The translations under genes were made by a program, and so were the position numbers. This document shows positions 5,609 to 11,201 of a stretch of 11,201 nucleotides of DNA, in pieces. Numbering within the stretch: the stretch's first letter is position 1; every line of letters begins with the position of its first letter. The stretch spans positions 1 to 11,201 of the forward strand of contig JBMOPB010000028.1 in NCBI GenBank assembly GCA_049325055.1, in the 5' to 3' direction. This DNA comes from BRHc4a sp049325055 (lineage in GTDB: Bacteria > Bacillota > Desulfotomaculia > Desulfotomaculales > Desulfocucumaceae). A model generated the notes under the pieces. The model was not told the origin of the DNA, did no database searches, and saw nothing but the letters and a program-made list of their open reading frames with translations.

Positions 5609-7345
5609 ATGGGAATTAAAAAGATTATGGATGAATATCTCATAGATGAACTTTCAGCCCTTCATTCCATTCATAATTTGGTTATGGGCATAGACCAGCA
5701 GGGCCGGATCATAATTTTTAATTCGGCGGCCGAAAGACTGTTCGGAATCAAGGCCGAAAAAGTGATGGGCCGCTTTATTAATGACGTGATACCGGGGACC
5801 GGGCTGATGAAGGTGCTCAAAACGGGTAAATCTCATATCGGCAGGAAATTCATCGTGGGAAACACCCTTTACATGGTGAACAGGACTCCCATAATAAAAA
5901 ACAGCAAAATAGTGGGAGCCATAGGCGTTTGTCAGGAACTTACCGAACTGCAGCACCTTGCCGAGGAACTGGAGGTTGTCAAGGAGCTTAAAAGCACCCT
6001 GCAGACCATATTCGACAGTGCCCATGACGGCTATATGGCGGTAAACAACGACGGAGTCGTCATTATGATAAACAAGGCCTTTGCTGAGCTTCTGGAAATT
6101 CCCACCCCGGAACAGGCTGTGGGAAAACACGTCAACGAGATAGTCAGGGAGCCTAAGCTTCGCGAAATACCGCGCACCGGCAAGCCACACCACGGTGAAA
6201 TCGTCCGTATAAAAGGCAGGGAAACCGTGGTAATGCGTTATCCTATACGTAAGGACGGCATCATTATAGGATCGGTCTGCAAGGTCATTTTCAAGGACAT
6301 AAGCCAACTGGTGTCACTGGCTGAAAAAATGAACGCCCTCCATAAAGAGCTGGACTACTATAAAAACGAGCTGGAAAGGGTCCAGGGGGCACGCTACAGC
6401 ATAGAAAACCTGATCGGAAGCAGCTCAGTCATGACAAAGCTGAAGGAAACGCTGAGAAGGGTGGCCCAGGGACCGTCCACGGTGCTCATAAGGGGTGAGA
6501 GCGGAACAGGAAAGGAACTGGTGGCCCATGCGCTGCATACCGGTTCCCCCCGGCGCTTCAAGCAGTTTGTCAAAGTGAATTGCGCGGCTGTGCCAGAGAA
6601 CCTGCTGGAGTCCGAGCTTTTCGGGTACCAGGAAGGAGCCTTTACCGGCGCCAGGAAGGGCGGCCAGATTGGCAAGTTTGAACAGGCCAACGGAGGCACA
6701 ATTTTCCTGGACGAAATTGGTGATATGCCTCTGGCAATGCAGTCAAAGCTGTTAAGGGTGCTGCAGGAAAAAGAAATAGAACGCCTGGGCGAAAACAGGC
6801 CCAGGCAGGTTGACGTCAGGGTGGTGGCGGCCTCAAACAGGCCACTGGAGGAACTGATCAGCGAGGGAAGATTCAGGCAGGATCTTTACTACCGGCTGAA
6901 CGTGGTTTCAATAGCCATTCCCCCACTTCGGGAGAGGATGGATGACATTATTGACCTGACGATGCATTTTATAAACAAATTCAACATTGAATTCGGCCTT
7001 AATGTACAGGACATGGAAAGGGGTGTCTGGGACCTGTTCCACAGCTATAACTGGCCCGGCAACGTCAGGGAGCTGGAAAATATAATTGAAAGGGCATTCA
7101 ACATGGTTGACGGAGAGGTCATATCAATGTCCCACCTGCCGCAGTATATACAAAAACTGGGCAAGGGGCCCAGAAGGACACCGGTGGACAAAGGCCTGCC
7201 GGCGCTTCTGGACCAGGTGGAAAAGGAGGCCATAATAGAAACGCTGGCTTCAACCGGAGGAAACAAGATGCAGGCTGCCAGGTCACTGGGGATATCAAGG
7301 GCGTGGCTGTATAAAAAGATGAAGCAATACGGCATTAATATGTGA
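5609..7345 (+). CDS. Sigma-54-dependent transcriptional activator, PAS-PAS-AAA+-Fis
   Basis: An enhancer-binding protein of 578 residues from ATG 5609, which has GGGTGG 5 bases upstream; GTG at 5600 is in frame and would add three residues. Two PAS-type sensory domains lie at about 12-110 and 130-232, each followed by a short coiled-coil linker. The sigma-54 interaction domain has Walker A GESGTGKE (296-303), the GAFTGA loop that contacts sigma-54 (343-348) and Walker B FLDEIGD (366-372). The C-terminus carries a Fis-type helix-turn-helix (about 550-575) for binding upstream sites. There is no receiver domain, so it probably senses a small molecule, redox state or partner through the PAS domains rather than phosphorylation. 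It begins 43 bases after the VWA gene and may be co-transcribed with it. The target promoter is unknown; none with a convincing -24/-12 signature was seen here. Confidence 0.93.
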   Translation: MGIKKIMDEYLIDELSALHSIHNLVMGIDQQGRIIIFNSAAERLFGIKAEKVMGRFINDVIPGTGLMKVLKTGKSHIGRKFIVGNTLYMVNRTPIIKNSKIVGAIGVCQELTELQHLAEELEVVKELKSTLQTIFDSAHDGYMAVNNDGVVIMINKAFAELLEIPTPEQAVGKHVNEIVREPKLREIPRTGKPHHGEIVRIKGRETVVMRYPIRKDGIIIGSVCKVIFKDISQLVSLAEKMNALHKELDYYKNELERVQGARYSIENLIGSSSVMTKLKETLRRVAQGPSTVLIRGESGTGKELVAHALHTGSPRRFKQFVKVNCAAVPENLLESELFGYQEGAFTGARKGGQIGKFEQANGGTIFLDEIGDMPLAMQSKLLRVLQEKEIERLGENRPRQVDVRVVAASNRPLEELISEGRFRQDLYYRLNVVSIAIPPLRERMDDIIDLTMHFINKFNIEFGLNVQDMERGVWDLFHSYNWPGNVRELENIIERAFNMVDGEVISMSHLPQYIQKLGKGPRRTPVDKGLPALLDQVEKEAIIETLASTGGNKMQAARSLGISRAWLYKKMKQYGINM

Positions 7346-7379
7346 GACTGTGACTTTTCGTCAGGATCCAGAATCCGTG

Positions 7380-7408
7380 TTGATTTTAGCCGGAAAATAA
7401 GGTAAAAT
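7380..7408 (+). promoter_or_regulatory. Sigma-A-type promoter for the YbaK-family gene
   Basis: TTGATT (7380-7385), a 17-base spacer and TAAAAT (7403-7408), each one or two mismatches from consensus, lie in the 96-base gap after the sigma-54 regulator. Expected transcription start is about 7414-7416, that is, at or after the end of the left arm of the terminator-like hairpin that follows. Confidence 0.5.
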
Positions 7409-7437
7409 CCCCCTGGAGCGAGAGCGAGGGGGTTTTT
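7409..7437 (+). terminator. Rho-independent terminator overlapping the YbaK ribosome site
   Basis: CCCCCT (7409-7414) pairs with AGGGGG (7427-7432) across a 12-base loop, and five Ts follow (7433-7437). It would end transcripts coming from the sigma-54 regulator gene. The right arm also provides the Shine-Dalgarno sequence of the next gene, 9 bases before its ATG. Confidence 0.55.
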
Positions 7438-7441
7438 AATT

Positions 7442-7924
7442 ATGTCGGCGCCTGAAATAAAGAGAGTGCAGGATTATATCGACGGTTTTGGCCTTGGCCT
7501 CAAGGTAATGGAAATGGATGAAAACACAGGGACATCGGAGCTGGCGGCCGGCGCTCTGGGGGTAAAGGTGGGGCAGATAGCAAAAACACTGCTTTTTATG
7601 GCTGACGGCGCTCCTGTGATGGTGGTGGCCTCGGGGGATGTCAAGATAAAAACCAACAGGATTAAAAGGCTTACAGGTTCTTCAAAGGTTAAAATGGCCG
7701 ATCCGGAAACTGTAAGGAGAATCACCGGTTATAACGTTGGAGGGGTCTGCCCGCTGGCGCTGCCCGAAAGGATGAAAATATTTCTGGACGATTCAATGAA
7801 GAGGTTCCCCGTTGTATACGCCGCTGCGGGAACGTCCCGGTCGGCGCTGCCGGTGACAATGGATCAGCTGCAGGAGATAACCGGCGGCGAATGGGCCGAC
7901 CTGGCCGGGCTGAACGTGGAATAA
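7442..7924 (+). CDS. YbaK/ProX-family aminoacyl-tRNA deacylase-like protein
   Basis: A 160-residue single-domain protein of the YbaK/EbsC family, usual length. Members hydrolyse mischarged tRNAs in trans, for example Cys-tRNA(Pro) for YbaK and Ala-tRNA(Pro) for ProXp proteins. Visible family features are GQIAKTLLF with the conserved lysine K48, a VVASGDVKI strand, the GGVCPLAL glycine-proline loop and AAGTSRSALPVT near the C-terminus. The substrate cannot be told from the sequence alone, so no gene symbol is given. ATG at 7442 has AGGGGG 9 bases upstream, inside a hairpin arm. It has its own predicted promoter at 7380-7408 and so probably forms a new transcription unit, separate from the regulator upstream. 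Confidence 0.9.
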   Translation: MSAPEIKRVQDYIDGFGLGLKVMEMDENTGTSELAAGALGVKVGQIAKTLLFMADGAPVMVVASGDVKIKTNRIKRLTGSSKVKMADPETVRRITGYNVGGVCPLALPERMKIFLDDSMKRFPVVYAAAGTSRSALPVTMDQLQEITGGEWADLAGLNVE

Positions 7925-7932
7925 GTATGTAA

Positions 7933-7955
7933 AAGCATTAAAGGATTTAATGTTT
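7933..7955 (+). other. Hairpin after the YbaK-family gene
   Basis: Ten base pairs (one G-T) close on a GGA loop, with core arms CATTAAA and TTTAATG. Only TTT follows before a mixed sequence, so it is at best a weak terminator; it might instead be an RNA processing or stability element between the deacylase and methyltransferase genes. Confidence 0.3.
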
Positions 7956-8002
7956 GTGTGGAAGAATAGAATACATTGCATAATCTAAAGGCGGGAAAAG
8001 GT

Positions 8003-8653
8003 GTGAAGGTGTTGCCCCCAAGTATACGCCGGGTGGAAGTTAAGTTGCCGGGGCTTGAGGTGCCGTTATACGTAGTTGAAGATGTGGAAAACCTCATTAC
8101 AGACCTTACCGACGAGGACAGTGTACCTTTATGGGCCGAGATATGGCCGGCTGCCAGGGGTCTGTCAAGGTATATATGGGAAAACATGGACTTTACCGGT
8201 CAGAGAGTGCTGGATCTAGGATGCGGACTGGGCCTTGCCGGAGTCGTGTGCGGACTTAAGGGGGCCAGTGTTACATTTTCGGATTACCAGGCCGACGCCC
8301 TGGACATTTCCTTCAGGAACGCAGGTCTGAACGGACTGTCCGGGGTGCGGACATTCCTCGGAGACTGGAGGGATTTCCGCCTGGAGGAACAATTCGACTG
8401 GATTGTTGGGTCCGACATACTTTACGACCCCCGGTTCAATGTTTGCCTGGGGAGTATATTTAAGGCCAATGCCGTTTACGGCAAAGGCATACTGGTTTCC
8501 CACCCGGGGAGAAAGCCGGCGTTTGAATTTATAAAAAAATGGTGTGATGAGACCGGTAGCCGTGACGAACATACAATAGTCCCGGTTTACATGGCCGATC
8601 CTCATTTCCCTTACTACGAGATTCACGTTCACAAACTGATTAAACCGGATTAG
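8003..8653 (+). CDS. Class I SAM-dependent methyltransferase (Methyltransf_16/METTL21-like)
   Basis: Counted from GTG 8003 the protein has 216 residues; AAGGCGGG at 7988-7995 with a 7-base spacer supports this start, while an in-frame TTG at 7976 would add nine residues with a poorer site. It has the Rossmann methyltransferase motif I VLDLGCGLG at 69-77, an acidic strand end in FSDYQ for the ribose hydroxyls, and a GSDILYDP motif at 136-143. The upstream VPLWAEIWPAARGLSRYIW segment is characteristic of the group that contains protein-lysine methyltransferases of the METTL21 kind and ETFB-type enzymes. The likely substrate is a protein lysine, but this is inferred from the family and could be wrong. 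It ends 12 bases before the membrane microprotein gene, so these genes and dnaE are probably one operon. Confidence 0.85.
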   Translation: MKVLPPSIRRVEVKLPGLEVPLYVVEDVENLITDLTDEDSVPLWAEIWPAARGLSRYIWENMDFTGQRVLDLGCGLGLAGVVCGLKGASVTFSDYQADALDISFRNAGLNGLSGVRTFLGDWRDFRLEEQFDWIVGSDILYDPRFNVCLGSIFKANAVYGKGILVSHPGRKPAFEFIKKWCDETGSRDEHTIVPVYMADPHFPYYEIHVHKLIKPD

Positions 8654-8665
8654 GGGTGCGGTGCA

Positions 8666-8836
8666 GTGAGCGAACAGATAGGTTTTATGCACCTGCTGGA
8701 GCTGGCAGGGGTGGCTGTTGCAACCGTGGTTGCCCACGCCTGGCTGAAGAAAAAGGGTCAGCTTGTGCTGGCCATACTTTCGTCGCTGGCGGGACTGGGA
8801 ATTATGATCTATATTGTTAGCCGAAGAGGTTGGTAA
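8666..8836 (+). CDS. 56-residue hydrophobic membrane microprotein of unknown function
   Basis: A short frame from GTG 8666 to TAA 8834-8836, with AGGGGTG (8652-8658) 7 bases upstream, overlapping the methyltransferase stop codon. The product starts MSEQIGFMHLLELAGVAVAT and has two hydrophobic stretches (about 10-26 and 32-51) separated by LKKKGQ, with a basic end SRRGW. This fits a small two-helix membrane protein with the lysine turn and possibly the C-terminus on the cytoplasmic side. It lies tightly between two certain genes (12-base gap before, 2-base gap after), uses a proper ribosome site and keeps an open hydrophobic frame, which argues for a real gene. I do not recognise the family. 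The tight junction suggests translation coupled to dnaE. Confidence 0.65.
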   Translation: MSEQIGFMHLLELAGVAVATVVAHAWLKKKGQLVLAILSSLAGLGIMIYIVSRRGW

Positions 8837-8838
8837 AT

Positions 8839-11201
8839 TTGTCATTTGTTCATCTTCATGTTCACTCGGAATACAGCTTGCTGGACGGGGCAGCCCGGAT
8901 AAAAAAGGCCGTAAAAAAAGCCGTTCAGCTTGGCATGCCTGCCCTGGCCATGACCGATCACGGGGTTATGTTCGGGGCGGTGGATTTTTACAAGGCCTGC
9001 AAAAAGGAAGGTATAAAGCCGGTACTGGGGTGTGAGGTGTACGTCGCGCCCAGGACAATGTCCCACAGGACACCAAGGGTGGACGACAGCCCGTACCACC
9101 TGGTGCTTCTGGCAGAAAACGCCGAGGGCTATAAAAACCTGCTTAAGCTTGTTTCCATGGGCTTCACCGACGGCTTTTACTACAAGCCAAGGGTGGACAA
9201 GCAGGCCCTGGCAGCCCACAGCAAGGGGCTTATCGCGCTTTCCGGCTGTATTGCCGGGGAGGTGGCCGCAAAGGTGCTGGCGGGAAAAATTGATGATGCG
9301 GCAGAAGCAGCCGCCCAGTACCGTGAAATATTCGGGGGGGAAAATTTTTTCCTGGAGCTGCAGGATCACGGTTTTGAGGAGCAGAGAACAGCAAACAGGG
9401 AACTGGTAAATATAAGCGGCAGGACCGGCATACCCCTGGTGGTGACCAACGACGTTCACTACGTTGATAAAACTCACGCCGAAATGCAGGACGTGCTATT
9501 ATGCATTCAGACCGGAAAAACGGTTGATGACCCCGACAGGATGAAATTCCAGTCCCAGGAGCTGTACCTGAAAAGCCGGGAGGAAATGCACCTGCTTTTC
9601 GGGGAGATCCCTGTGGCTATGGACGTTACCATGGCCATTGCGGAACGCTGCAGCGTAGACCTTTCATTCGGCACCCTGCACCTGCCTCCGTACGATGTTC
9701 CCGTAGGCTATACCGTGGATACTTACCTTGAAAAGCTGTGTCTGGACGGGATAAAAACGCGGTACGGGGATTTTAATGAGACCGTGGAAAAAAGGCTGGC
9801 CTTTGAGCTGAAGGTAATCAAGCAGATGGGCTACTCCGGGTATTTCCTGATAGTCTGGGACATGATACACTATGCCAGGCAGAACGGGATACCGGTGGGG
9901 CCGGGCCGGGGTTCGGCGGCCGGAAGCCTGGTGGCCTACTCACTCGGAATAACCGACATTGACCCGCTTAAATACGGGCTTCTGTTTGAAAGGTTCCTGA
10001 ACCCCGAAAGGGTGTCCATGCCTGATATAGACATGGACTTCTGCTTTGAGCGCCGGGGCGAGGTTATAAACTACGTGGTAAGAAAATACGGATCCGACCG
10101 GGTGGCCCAGATTGCCACGTTTGGGACTATGGCCGCCAGGGCTGCCATAAGAGACGTGGGAAGAACATTAAGCATGCCATACAGCGATGTGGACAAGGTT
10201 GCCAAGCTTGTTCCATCTGAGCTGCACATAACCATTGAAAAGGCGCTGAATGATTCGCCCGACTTAAAGGAGCTTTATGAAAGCAACAGGCAGGTAAAAA
10301 AACTTATAGACATGGCCGGGCTTTTGGAAGGCATGCCCAGGCACGCGTCCACCCACGCCGCCGGCCTTGTCATCACCAAGGATCCTCTGACGCACTACCT
10401 GCCGCTGTACAAAGCCTCGGACGGTCCCCTGACCACCCAGTTCGCCAAGGACCAGGTGGAGGAACTTGGACTTCTCAAGATGGACCTCTTGGGGCTGCGG
10501 ACTCTTACGGTTGTAGCAGACGCGGTCAGGATGATAGAGGAAAACAGGGGAATTGCCATTGATATGGGCTCCATTCCGCTGGACGATGAAAAAACGTACG
10601 AATTGCTGGGCAGGGGCGAGGGGACCGGTGTATTCCAGCTGGAAAGCAGCGGCATGAGGGCAATTTTAAAAGAGCTTAAGCCCGGCGTTTTCGAGGACAT
10701 TGTGGCACTGGTGGCCCTTTACCGCCCGGGTCCCCTGGGCAGCGGCATGGTAAACGACTTTATCCTCAGCAAGCACGGGCAGAGAAAAATAACGTACCTG
10801 CACCCCATACTGGAGCCAATATTGAAAGATACCTACGGTGTGATTCTGTACCAGGAGCAGGTTATGCGCATTGCTTCCGACATGGCCGGATTCACACTGG
10901 GAGAGGCCGACATGCTGCGGCGGGCCATGGGCAAAAAAAAGCCTGAGATTATAGCCGGATTAAGGGCCCAGTTTGTGGAAGGAGCGGTGAAAAACAACGT
11001 TGACGCGGACATAGCCGGGCAGATATTTGATCTTATGGAATATTTCGCCGGGTATGGTTTCAACAAGAGCCATTCTGCAGCCTATGCGCTGGTGTCATAC
11101 CAGACGGCATACCTTAAGGCCAACTATCCGGTGGAATTTATGACCGCCCTGTTGACGTCGGTAAGGGACAACACTGACAAAGTGGTGGTTTATATAGAGG
11201 A
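8839..11201 (+). CDS. dnaE: DNA polymerase III alpha subunit, C-terminus beyond window
   Basis: A frame from TTG 8839 (site GAGGTTGG upstream) that is open to the right edge, 787 codons of an expected 1100-1200. It is the replicative polymerase catalytic subunit, DnaE type rather than PolC, as no exonuclease domain is inserted in the visible part. The N-terminal PHP domain starts SFVHLHVHSEYSLLDG and has candidate metal ligands H7, H9, D16, H41, E66, H87, C137, D205 and H207. The palm domain carries the catalytic aspartates D396 and D398 in PDIDMDF and D549 in LLKMDLLGL. The G-rich GPGRGSAAGSL motif and the RHASTHAAGLVI segment are also typical. The part beyond the window should contain the tandem HhH and OB domains. 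It is the last gene of the run that starts with the deacylase or methyltransferase. Confidence 0.97.
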   Translation, partial: MSFVHLHVHSEYSLLDGAARIKKAVKKAVQLGMPALAMTDHGVMFGAVDFYKACKKEGIKPVLGCEVYVAPRTMSHRTPRVDDSPYHLVLLAENAEGYKNLLKLVSMGFTDGFYYKPRVDKQALAAHSKGLIALSGCIAGEVAAKVLAGKIDDAAEAAAQYREIFGGENFFLELQDHGFEEQRTANRELVNISGRTGIPLVVTNDVHYVDKTHAEMQDVLLCIQTGKTVDDPDRMKFQSQELYLKSREEMHLLFGEIPVAMDVTMAIAERCSVDLSFGTLHLPPYDVPVGYTVDTYLEKLCLDGIKTRYGDFNETVEKRLAFELKVIKQMGYSGYFLIVWDMIHYARQNGIPVGPGRGSAAGSLVAYSLGITDIDPLKYGLLFERFLNPERVSMPDIDMDFCFERRGEVINYVVRKYGSDRVAQIATFGTMAARAAIRDVGRTLSMPYSDVDKVAKLVPSELHITIEKALNDSPDLKELYESNRQVKKLIDMAGLLEGMPRHASTHAAGLVITKDPLTHYLPLYKASDGPLTTQFAKDQVEELGLLKMDLLGLRTLTVVADAVRMIEENRGIAIDMGSIPLDDEKTYELLGRGEGTGVFQLESSGMRAILKELKPGVFEDIVALVALYRPGPLGSGMVNDFILSKHGQRKITYLHPILEPILKDTYGVILYQEQVMRIASDMAGFTLGEADMLRRAMGKKKPEIIAGLRAQFVEGAVKNNVDADIAGQIFDLMEYFAGYGFNKSHSAAYALVSYQTAYLKANYPVEFMTALLTSVRDNTDKVVVYIE

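Noticed and set aside
5654..6307. A 217-codon open frame on the minus strand
   Set aside because: It is antisense to the two PAS domains of the sigma-54 regulator; the plus-strand product has unmistakable motifs.
8842..9477. A 211-codon open frame on the minus strand
   Set aside because: It is antisense to the certain PHP domain of dnaE and has no family features or ribosome site that I can see.

Overview
The window looks like chromosomal DNA from an anaerobic, Gram-positive Clostridia-type bacterium, most likely of the Peptococcaceae/Desulfotomaculum-Pelotomaculum kind. This is an inference from four things: the gene content (GH57 branching enzyme beside a DUF4912 protein, a MoxR/CoxE-like pair, a PAS sigma-54 activator, a DnaE-type polymerase), strong Shine-Dalgarno sequences, frequent GTG/TTG starts, and roughly even base composition. 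I cannot name a species. There is no sign of phage, insertion sequence, CRISPR array or RNA gene; this is a compact housekeeping region.

Layout. Positions 1-1179 are on the minus strand: a membrane-anchored DUF4912 protein (TTG start at 1179) followed by the N-terminal third of a GH57/DUF1957 alpha-glucan branching enzyme that runs off the left edge. An AT-rich 278-base divergent region (1180-1457) carries two back-to-back sigma-A-type promoters whose -35 boxes overlap, plus a perfect palindrome in the minus-strand leader. Everything to the right is on the plus strand. First comes a CoA-binding protein - endonuclease III - TrmL cluster (1458-3024). Next come a MoxR AAA+ ATPase and a CoxE-like VWA protein (3124-5565), followed by a PAS-PAS-AAA-Fis sigma-54 enhancer-binding protein (5609-7345). 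After a compact promoter/terminator element come a YbaK-family deacylase (7442-7924), a Methyltransf_16-like methyltransferase (8003-8653), a 56-residue membrane microprotein (8666-8836) and the start of dnaE (8839 to the right edge, 787 codons visible).

How they fit together. The left pair belongs to storage glucan metabolism. The nth/trmL cluster is DNA repair and tRNA modification. The MoxR-VWA pair is a chaperone-like module that usually matures or remodels a client complex; no client gene lies next to it, so its target is open. The neighbouring sigma-54 regulator may control it or may be independent; no convincing -24/-12 promoter was seen in the window. The last block groups translation quality control, a methyltransferase and replication, with the microprotein and dnaE probably translationally coupled (2-base gap).

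The observations most worth a second look are: the promoter/terminator/ribosome-site overlap before the YbaK gene, the Cys/His-rich tail on the MoxR protein, the unassigned MoxR-VWA module, the microprotein coupled to dnaE, and the divergent promoters that share a -35 site.
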